A stretch of DNA of 9,026 nt. It comes from Gammaproteobacteria bacterium (lineage in GTDB: Bacteria > Pseudomonadota > Gammaproteobacteria > UWMA-0217). Shown here piece by piece: positions 1-4,395 of this stretch. The notes beneath the pieces are model-generated. The model was not told the origin of the DNA. It saw only the letters and a list, made by a program, of their open reading frames with translations, and searched no databases. Location of the stretch: NCBI GenBank assembly GCA_011330835.1, contig DRPO01000438.1:1-9026 (forward strand), read 5' to 3'. The position numbers were made by a program, and so were the translations under genes. Numbering within the stretch: position 1 is the stretch's first letter; every line of letters begins with the position of its first letter.

Positions 1-1
1 C

Positions 2-307
2 GACGATCATGGGCTGGCGCTCGCCAGTCATGGGTTTGACGAACGACAGGCCGAGGAGTTGGCGGGGGTCAGCGCGAGCCTGGGCGTGCTGCATGCTCGT
101 CACGGGTCCCTGTTCGACCGCGAGTTGGGGGTGTCCAGTTCGGCGTGGGCGCTTGTGGGCGCGGGTGGAAACAGTGAGGTGGGTTTTTGGCCACTGTATA
201 TAGGCTCATCCCGTCTTGTTCTGGTCATTAAGGGATTCCCCAATCTGAATCGTCCCGAACTGGTGGATCTGATCTGGGCGCTGAATCGCCGCTATGCGGT
301 GAACTGA
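2..307 (+). CDS. Probable Roadblock/LC7-like protein, C-terminal part (5' end outside window)
   Basis: The frame is open from the window edge to the TGA at 305-307, giving about 101 residues with no start codon needed, so the gene enters from the left. It begins DDHGLALASHGF, resembling the 'D-x-GL-x-hAS' strand-turn near the start of Roadblock/LC7 domains. A helix rich in Ala/Glu follows (RQAEELAGVSASLGVL), then alternating hydrophobic strands (SSRLVLVIKGF) and a C-terminal helix (ELVDLIWALNRRY). This order fits the alpha/beta Roadblock fold known from MglB and related GTPase partners, but similarity is weak and the N-terminus is missing. The next gene, also Roadblock, begins 28 bases later on the same strand, so the two are probably co-transcribed. 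The role is inferred: a small cytoplasmic dimerising protein, possibly a regulator or GTPase-activating partner of a Ras-like GTPase. The frame is likely real; the family is moderately sure. Confidence 0.6.
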   Translation, partial: DDHGLALASHGFDERQAEELAGVSASLGVLHARHGSLFDRELGVSSSAWALVGAGGNSEVGFWPLYIGSSRLVLVIKGFPNLNRPELVDLIWALNRRYAVN

Positions 308-335
308 AAATAATCACAACAAGAGGAACAGACAA

Positions 336-698
336 ATGCGTACCGACGTAATCGAATCAGTCTTGAGTGAACTCAATGGCTCATCCGCGGATATCGAGGC
401 TTCCGCGGTGGTCTCCACCGATGGCCTCGTCATGGCCTCGTTGCTGCCAGCCAACCTCGATGAAGATCGGGTCGGCGCCATGACCGCCGCGATGCTGTCG
501 CTGGGGTCGCGGACCTCGGATGAGCTGGCCCGGGGAGACCTTCAGCAGACGCTCACCAAAAGCTCGAAAGGTTATGTCGTCATGACTCAGGCCGGCGAAG
601 AGGCCGTGGTGACGGTTCTGGCGAAAGAAACCGCCAAGCTCGGGCTGGTCTTTCTTGACGTCAAGCGCGCCGCGCAGGACATCGAGAAACTGATTTGA
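336..698 (+). CDS. Roadblock/LC7 domain protein (MglB-like)
   Basis: This 120-residue protein is about the size of a single Roadblock/LC7 domain. Diagnostic features are a first helix (MRTDVIESVLSELNGSSADI), the strand-turn SAVVSTDGLVMASLLP (about 23-38) typical of the family, a long helix with small residues (DRVGAMTAAMLSLGSRTSDELARGD, about 44-68), and strands GYVVMTQAG and AVVTVLAKETAKLGLVFLDV before a final helix. Roadblock proteins such as Myxococcus MglB bind and regulate small Ras-like GTPases; others act as scaffolds or cytoskeletal partners. No GTPase is visible in the window. The start is the ATG with AGAGGA 8 bases upstream (322-327). It lies 28 bases after the preceding Roadblock-like gene, so an operon is likely. 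The protein is cytoplasmic: no signal or membrane segment. Its stop is followed directly by a hairpin repeat. The domain call is firm, the partner is unknown. Confidence 0.9.
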   Translation: MRTDVIESVLSELNGSSADIEASAVVSTDGLVMASLLPANLDEDRVGAMTAAMLSLGSRTSDELARGDLQQTLTKSSKGYVVMTQAGEEAVVTVLAKETAKLGLVFLDVKRAAQDIEKLI

Positions 699-700
699 GC

Positions 701-730
701 TAACCCGCATCCTGTGAGAGATGCGGACTA
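701..730. repeat. Short palindromic repeat, relative of the element at 3299-3463
   Basis: A hairpin sits two bases after the Roadblock stop codon: CCGCAT (705-710) pairs with ATGCGG (721-726) around a 10-base loop, flanked by TA on both sides. Positions 709-730 match the right end of the element at 3442-3463 in 20 of 22 positions, and the inverted left end at 3299-3320 almost as well. It therefore looks like a solo end or minimal remnant of the same repeat family. It could also act as an RNA hairpin at the end of the Roadblock transcript; no T-run follows, so it is not a classic terminator. Confidence 0.65.
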
Positions 731-737
731 AAGAGGA

Positions 738-902
738 TATACTTCTCGCGTTCAAGAATACCCCATTCAGGGTGCGTGGATTGTCGTCGAGAGCAAGGCG
801 CAAAAACGCAGGCATAGTGGGGCTACGTCAAGTTTTTGCAACGCCGCTATCGGCGAAAAGACGCGCGCCATGAATGGGGTATTCTCGAACGCGAGAAGTA
901 TA
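738..902. mobile_element. 165-bp MITE-like element with 32-bp terminal inverted repeats
   Basis: The left arm (738-769) and right arm (871-902) are reverse complements over 32 bases with one mismatch (A at 754 against the complement of C at 887). The similarity fades inward rather than stopping sharply. Inside, a second palindromic pair is visible (GCAAAAAC near 802-809 and GTTTTTGC near 832-839), so the element could fold into one long hairpin. There is no ORF that fits a transposase. The element starts and ends with TA followed or preceded by TACTTC/GAAGTA, compatible with TA target duplication as in IS630/Tc1-mariner-type elements. It occupies most of the gap between the Roadblock and PAS genes, ending 16 bases before the PAS start. 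The inverted repeat is directly seen; the mobile nature and family are inferred. Confidence 0.75.
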
Positions 903-918
903 ACCGAGGGAGGCTGAT

Positions 919-1398
919 ATGGAAGGCATTGTCGCGCGGGAGGAGACGAGAGAAGTCGTTCTCAATTATTTTGATGGCAGTTCGCGCACCGCTATCGTGA
1001 CGGATATAGAGACGCCCTTTCCGGATGGAAAGCTGATTGTTTCCAGAACGGATGCCAAAGGCGTCATTACTCACGTCAACCAGTCGTTCGTCTATATGTC
1101 AGGGTACTCCGAGTCGGAGTTGATCGGGCAGCCCCACAGTATCCTGCGTCATCCCGACATGCCCCGGCTGGCGTTCAAGGATCTCTGGGAGACGATCGAA
1201 AATGGCAACAAGTGGCATGGTTATGTGAAAAACTTGCGCAAGGACGGGGGGTATTACTGGGTTTACGCCACCGTGATACCCAATATCCGGAATGGGGAGC
1301 TTCAGGGCTACACCTCGGTTCGCCGCAAACCGGCGCGCAAGAAGGTGGAGAACGCCATGGCGGCCTATGTCGAAATGTTGCGGGAGGAACAACAATGA
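919..1398 (+). CDS. Aer-type PAS domain protein, stand-alone (probable FAD redox sensor)
   Basis: This 159-residue soluble protein has one PAS domain at about residues 40-135. It aligns closely with the N-terminal PAS domain of E. coli Aer: ITHVNQSFVYMSGYSESELIGQ, then QPHSILRHPDMPRLAF, then GYVKNLRKDGGYYWVYATVIP. At a constant offset of 20, N54, R77, H78, D80 and W90 correspond to Aer N34, R57, H58, D60 and W70; the Arg-His-Asp cluster is known to be needed for FAD binding in Aer. FAD binding is therefore plausible but inferred. Unlike Aer there is no membrane segment, HAMP or chemoreceptor signalling domain. Instead there is a roughly 40-residue N-terminal extension and a charged helical tail (RKPARKKVENAMAAYVEML...). 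Start: ATG with GGGAGG five bases upstream (908-913). It overlaps the next gene by four bases (ATGA), so the two are translationally coupled and the partner probably takes part in the same response. Confidence 0.9.
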   Translation: MEGIVAREETREVVLNYFDGSSRTAIVTDIETPFPDGKLIVSRTDAKGVITHVNQSFVYMSGYSESELIGQPHSILRHPDMPRLAFKDLWETIENGNKWHGYVKNLRKDGGYYWVYATVIPNIRNGELQGYTSVRRKPARKKVENAMAAYVEMLREEQQ

Positions 1399-2144
1399 GT
1401 TACCGGATGACGGTCAGCCCCGATTTCACGCCCGACCATATTCCCGGCTGGTACATCTTCAATACCTGGTTTCAGAAGAAACTGGGAGAGGGCGTTCACC
1501 TGGAGCTTTTCAACGATTTCGAGAGCCAGCGAAAGGCCATCGCCGCCGACGAGATCGACCTGATCTACGCCAACCCTTACGATGCGTCGATGCTCGTCCG
1601 TGAAAAGGGCTTCAAGGCCGTGGTCAGGCCAGTCCAGTTCAGCGATGAAGCCGTCATCGCGGTCAGCAAGGATTCTCCGGTGGAAACGATAGAGGATCTG
1701 GAGCCGGGAATACGCGTGGTTTCCACCAGCGATCCGGATATCAACATGATCGGCATGATCATGCTGGAACCCGCCGATCTCGACTCTGGCGCCTTGCGCG
1801 ACAAAATGAAAATCGTGTCCAGTTACCCCCTGGTGGCGCAGCAGCTGCTGCGAGGGCAGGCGGACGTCGGTTTCTTCCTCAAGGAAGCCTACGAGGATCT
1901 GACCGAACTGACGCGAAGGAACCTTCGGATCCTGGTGGCGAGTGAGATTGGCGTCATCCACCACAGCCTGCTCGTCGGTCCTGGCATGGAGGCGTTGAGC
2001 GAAGACATCCAGACAGCGCTGGTCGGCATGGCCGACGATCCCAAGGGCGCGGGAGTTCTGGAAAGTCTCGGTTTGCCCGGTTGGGAAGCGCTGTCCGAAG
2101 AAGATGTCGAGTTCATGATCGACTTGATGGATACGCTGTGCTGA
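1395..2144 (+). CDS. PhnD-like solute-binding-fold protein without signal peptide
   Basis: This 249-residue protein has the pattern of the phosphate/phosphite/phosphonate-binding (PhnD/SsuA/transferrin-type) periplasmic binding fold. It shows an opening strand MTVSPDFTPDHIPG, the helix WYIFNTWFQKKLGEGVHLEL, FESQRKAIAADEIDLIYANPYDASML (matching the 'ALxxGxIDlaylgP' region of PhnD), then VVRPVQFSDEAVIAVSKDSPVETIEDLEPG and a second lobe with LLRGQADVGFFLKEAYEDL. Normal members are exported and feed an ABC transporter. Here the first lobe starts within a few residues of the ATG, with no hydrophobic leader, lipobox or transporter gene nearby, so the protein is expected in the cytoplasm. The start overlaps the PAS stop (ATGA), and GGGAGG lies at 1382-1387. 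An in-frame upstream ATG at 1212 would run inside the PAS gene and is rejected. Its likely role is a ligand-sensing partner of the PAS protein rather than transport. The ligand is unknown. The stop lies one base from the convergent argE stop. Confidence 0.85.
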   Translation: MSYRMTVSPDFTPDHIPGWYIFNTWFQKKLGEGVHLELFNDFESQRKAIAADEIDLIYANPYDASMLVREKGFKAVVRPVQFSDEAVIAVSKDSPVETIEDLEPGIRVVSTSDPDINMIGMIMLEPADLDSGALRDKMKIVSSYPLVAQQLLRGQADVGFFLKEAYEDLTELTRRNLRILVASEIGVIHHSLLVGPGMEALSEDIQTALVGMADDPKGAGVLESLGLPGWEALSEEDVEFMIDLMDTLC

Positions 2145-2145
2145 G

Positions 2146-3288
2146 TCACAGGCAGAAGCGCCGGATGAGTTGCCGCAGTATGTTCAGCATGGGATCGATG
2201 CGCGCCAGCGCCAGGTATTCGTTGGGCTGGTGCGCCTGGGCGATATCGCCCGGCCCAAGGATCAGGGTATCGATGCCCAGTTTCCGCAGATAGGGCGCCT
2301 CGGTGCCGAACGCCACCGTTTCGGGCGCCTTGCCCGTCAGTTGCGCGGCGGCGCTCACCAGGGGCGAGTCTTCAGGCGTGGCCATGGCCTCGATGCCGGC
2401 GAACAGGGGCGCGCAGGCGAACTGTAGCTGACGCTCGCTGGCGATTTCGGCCGTGATCTCGCGAAGATCCCGGCGCAGGCTGTCGATCGACATGCCGGGC
2501 AGCGGGCGCAGATCGAGATGCAATTCGCAGTCGCCGCAGATCTGATTCGGGTTGTGGCCGCCGTGGATATGTCCCAGGTTCAGCGTGGGCGTCTGGACTT
2601 CGAACGCGGGGTTGCGATAGCGGCGTTGCAGCTCGCGGCGATAGGTCAGCAGTCGCGCGATCAGCGCGTGCATCCCTTCCAGCGCGCTGTTGCCGTAGTC
2701 CGGGTTGCTGGAATGTCCGGCGCGTCCGGTCAACCGGATCGATTCCATCAGAATGCCCTTGTGCTGGTTGACGGGGCGCAGCCCGGTGGGTTCGCCAATC
2801 ACCGCGAACCGGCCCTGTCGCAAGTCGGCGGCGGACAGGGCCGCCGCGCCGGACATGGAGGTCTCCTCGTCGGCGGTCGCCAGGATGATCAGCGGATGTC
2901 GCAGGCGTTTGGGGTCCAGATCCCGGGCGGCTTCGATGGCCAGCGCCAGAAAGGCCTTCATGTCGGAAGCGCCCAGTCCGTAGAAACGATTGTCGGCCTC
3001 GGTCAACTTGAAAGGGTCGAAGCGCCAGCGGCTCTCGTCGGTCGGGACGGTGTCGGTATGGCCGGCCAGGATCAGCCCGCCGTCGCCCTGGCCGAGCGTG
3101 GCGATGAGGTTGAATTTCCCGGCTTCGCCGGGAACGGGCTGGATGCGAACCGAGAACCCGAGATCTTCGAGCCAGACGGCGAGTTGCTCGATCACCGCGC
3201 GATTGCTCATGTCGAGATCGGCGGTCGCGCTGCTGATCGAGGGCGCGGCGATCAGGCCCTCGATCAGCTTCGGGAGCGGGGGAAGCAT
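2146..3288 (-). CDS. argE: Acetylornithine deacetylase (ArgE)
   Basis: ArgE is a cytoplasmic M20-family metallo-amidase that hydrolyses N2-acetyl-ornithine to ornithine and acetate in the linear arginine pathway. The product matches E. coli ArgE along its whole length. Visible motifs are LAGHTDTVP (metal ligand His and catalytic Asp), GLGASDMK (bridging Asp), ATADEETSMSG (catalytic and ligand Glu), VIGEPT (Glu ligand), HKG, GRAGHSS in the dimerisation lobe, LNLGHIHGG, and the final GPGDIAQAHQPNEYL with the last His ligand. The ATG at 3288 gives 380 residues. A TTG three codons upstream (3297) would give 383, the same length as E. coli ArgE with identical spacing to the first motif, so it is a fair alternative. 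Neither start has a clear Shine-Dalgarno sequence, because an inverted-repeat element ends at 3299, just upstream. The gene therefore probably relies on read-through from the metallochaperone side or on a promoter inside the element. It converges on the PhnD-like gene with one base between stops. Confidence 0.96.
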   Translation of the reverse strand: MLPPLPKLIEGLIAAPSISSATADLDMSNRAVIEQLAVWLEDLGFSVRIQPVPGEAGKFNLIATLGQGDGGLILAGHTDTVPTDESRWRFDPFKLTEADNRFYGLGASDMKAFLALAIEAARDLDPKRLRHPLIILATADEETSMSGAAALSAADLRQGRFAVIGEPTGLRPVNQHKGILMESIRLTGRAGHSSNPDYGNSALEGMHALIARLLTYRRELQRRYRNPAFEVQTPTLNLGHIHGGHNPNQICGDCELHLDLRPLPGMSIDSLRRDLREITAEIASERQLQFACAPLFAGIEAMATPEDSPLVSAAAQLTGKAPETVAFGTEAPYLRKLGIDTLILGPGDIAQAHQPNEYLALARIDPMLNILRQLIRRFCL

Positions 3289-3298
3289 TGCGGGCAAT

Positions 3299-3463
3299 TA
3301 GCCCGTATTTTTCACAGGATACGCGGATTCTCGCTTGGTCTCTGATTCCACGCCGGATTTTCCTCCTCCGGAAAGACATCCCGTATTCCGCTCAGTCAGA
3401 AAATCCACTGTGAAATCAAATCCCGGCGCGAGAATTCCGCGATCCTGTGAGAAATGCGGGCTA
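3299..3463. mobile_element. 165-bp inverted-repeat (MITE-like) element between HMA gene and argE
   Basis: The two ends are imperfect inverted repeats: TAGCCCGTATTTTTCACAGG at 3299-3318 mirrors the sequence ending 3463 (CCTGTGAGAAATGCGGGCTA). Pairing continues inward through CGCGGATTCTCGC and a second block around GGATTTTC (3353-3360) against GAAAATCC (3399-3406), with a few mismatches and single-base gaps. The whole piece could fold into a long interrupted hairpin. It has no credible ORF. It fills the entire space between the HMA gene and argE. Its right end supplies the TAG stop codon of the HMA gene (3461-3463), and its left end lies about 10 bases from the argE ATG. A 22-base relative of its end occurs at 709-730. 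The palindrome is seen; transposition by a related insertion sequence in trans is inferred. Confidence 0.7.
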
Positions 3464-3733
3464 GGAGTTGAGGCGGCCAACCGCGCAGCTCACAAAGGAG
3501 GTGGCCTTGGCCTTGGCGGCTTTCAGCCCTTCGACGCTGCCGGTTTCCGGGTAGCCCATTTTGGTCAGTTGAGCGGCGATTTGCTCACGCAGGGCGTCAT
3601 CCGCCTCCATCCTGACGATCCCGTTCTCAATGTCCACCGAAACTTCGCTGACGCCGTCCATTTTTTCGAGGCCCGAGCGAATGCTGTTGGCGCAACCGCC
3701 GCATTTGATGTTTTCGACCTGGATTTCAATCAT
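3461..3733 (-). CDS. HMA-domain metallochaperone (CopZ-like)
   Basis: This 90-residue cytoplasmic protein has a heavy-metal-associated (ferredoxin-like) domain at about residues 1-66. The metal site is IKCGGCANSI with C11 and C14; the family consensus is GMxCxxC, so the usual Met is replaced by Ile. VSEVSVDIENGIVRMEAD and a helix with KMGYPETGS complete the fold. Such proteins carry Cu(I) or another soft metal to a P-type ATPase or a regulator; the metal here is not determined. About 24 residues follow the domain (EGLKAAKAKATSFVSCAVGRLNS), with a third cysteine at 83, longer than typical CopZ. The start overlaps the upstream gene's stop (ATGA, 3730-3733) and has its own AAGGTGG seven bases upstream (3741-3747). 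The stop codon lies within the end of the repeat element at 3299-3463, so the last residues may differ from the ancestral end. No ATPase is nearby. Confidence 0.88.
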   Translation of the reverse strand: MIEIQVENIKCGGCANSIRSGLEKMDGVSEVSVDIENGIVRMEADDALREQIAAQLTKMGYPETGSVEGLKAAKAKATSFVSCAVGRLNS

Positions 3734-3939
3734 GCTCGTTCCACCTTGTTGAGAATTTGCTGAATCGTGTCGCCCTGCCGGTAGTTGGATGGTTGGCGCT
3801 GCATATCCTCATACGCGGCGTCCCGCTCTTCGGGCGTCTTGTACCAGCGAAAGGATTCCCAGTTCTCGCCCAGCAGATGGCTTTTCAGCAGCGTGCTGGA
3901 CTCCGGAAGAGTGATGCGAATGCCGTAGTTTTTGCTCAC
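3730..3939 (-). CDS. Small conserved-looking hypothetical protein upstream of the HMA gene
   Basis: The function is not recognised. The chosen start is GTG at 3937-3939, because AGGAAAGG (complement of 3942-3949) lies just upstream. This gives 69 residues beginning VSKNYGIRITLPESS. A TTG at 3972 in the same frame would add 11 Pro/Gln-rich residues that include the ribosome-binding site, and is disfavoured. The protein is soluble, charged and aromatic in the middle (HLLGENWESFRWYKTPEERDAAYEDM) and ends in an amphipathic helix (DTIQQILNKVERA). There are no cysteines, no membrane segment and no signal peptide. The coding character is supported by the clear ribosome-binding site and the ATGA overlap with the HMA gene, implying translational coupling and perhaps a shared role in metal handling. 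That role is inference from position only. Confidence 0.72.
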   Translation of the reverse strand: MSKNYGIRITLPESSTLLKSHLLGENWESFRWYKTPEERDAAYEDMQRQPSNYRQGDTIQQILNKVERA

Positions 3940-4050
3940 GACCTTTCCTGTGGGTGGTTGTGGATGCTGCAAGTATATATCAATAGTTGCTGAAGTACCG
4001 CACCCTGATTCCGAGGGGAAAGCGTTTCACTCCATCACCGAACCCCGTCC

Positions 4051-4076
4051 GTCATTCCCGCGAAAGCGGGAATCCA
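4051..4076. repeat. GTCATTCCC-type palindromic repeat
   Basis: A perfect hairpin: ATTCCCGC pairs with GCGGGAAT around GAAA, followed by CCAG. This is the widespread proteobacterial repeat of the form ATTCCC-N8-GGGAAT (known in Neisseria as dRS3-like). It lies in the divergent gap between the hypothetical gene and ilvD and is the first member of a cluster of related palindromes running to 4283. Confidence 0.75.
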
Positions 4077-4087
4077 GCGCCTCGTTC

Positions 4088-4283
4088 TGGATTCCGGGTC
4101 TTCGTTCCACTCAGCCCGGAATGACGGATCGGAAATCCACGTTGGAATGCCGCCTCGCTGTCGAGGCGGGGCGGGCGACGGGGGAGGAAGAGCAGAAGAG
4201 CCTTACGGCTCGTCGGGCTGCGCCCGACATCGCCGTGGTTTTTCCGTCATTCCGGGCTGAGTGCAACGAAGACCCGGAATCCA
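4088..4283. repeat. Inverted pair of 40-bp repeats enclosing a hairpin-rich spacer
   Basis: Positions 4088-4127 and 4244-4283 are reverse complements over 40 bases with one mismatch. Each arm is itself a small palindrome (CATTCCGGG...CCCGGAATCCA), related to the repeat at 4051-4076. The 116-base spacer holds three more hairpins: CCGCCTC/GAGGCGG (4150-4156 with 4163-4169), GAGCC/GGCTC (4198-4211) and GTCGGGC/GCCCGAC (4212-4228). No ORF in the spacer looks coding. The block makes up most of the 456-base gap between divergent genes, leaving about 110 bases on each side for promoters. Confidence 0.75.
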
Positions 4284-4350
4284 GTGCGCAGGGTGCATTT
4301 CATGCGCCCGCCGTCGCCTGGATTTTGAGATTCTTCTTGGGCGCGAGAGG

Positions 4351-4358
4351 TATATAGT
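4351..4358 (+). promoter_or_regulatory. Weak candidate -10 region for ilvD
   Basis: TATATAGT lies 38 bases before the ilvD start, the only AT-rich hexamer between the repeat block and the gene. The nearest -35-like hexamer, TTGAGA at 4325-4330, is about 20 bases from TATATA, longer than the usual 16-18, so the call is tentative. No leucine/isoleucine/valine-rich leader peptide and attenuator is visible. Confidence 0.25.
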
Positions 4359-4395
4359 AAGATCTTCCTTCCAAACCGGAATACGGAGCAAGAAC

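Noticed and set aside
381..815. 144-residue - strand frame across the Roadblock gene
   Set aside because: Antisense to a well-supported Roadblock gene and extends into the MITE-like element; composition is not protein-like.
1212..1394. 61-residue N-terminal extension of the PhnD-like protein
   Set aside because: It runs inside the PAS gene in another frame. The ATG at 1395 has a ribosome-binding site and begins directly at the fold.
2518..3345. 275-residue + strand frame opposite argE
   Set aside because: Antisense shadow with no recognisable domain, running into the inverted-repeat element.
2372..3379. 335-residue - strand frame overlapping argE
   Set aside because: Arg/Pro/Asp-rich out-of-frame shadow of argE; the argE frame has all catalytic motifs.
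4198..4243. Possible terminator from the GAGCC/GGCTC and GTCGGGC/GCCCGAC hairpins
   Set aside because: The nearest T-run is over ten bases beyond the stem, and no gene ends just upstream on the + strand; better explained as part of the repeat block.
4051..4283. CRISPR-like array
   Set aside because: Repeats are inverted and palindromic with irregular spacing rather than direct repeats with uniform spacers, and no cas genes are present.
4261..4395. 45-residue N-terminal extension of IlvD from an upstream ATG
   Set aside because: The extension is translated from repeat DNA. The start at 4396 has a ribosome-binding site and gives the E. coli-like N-terminus.
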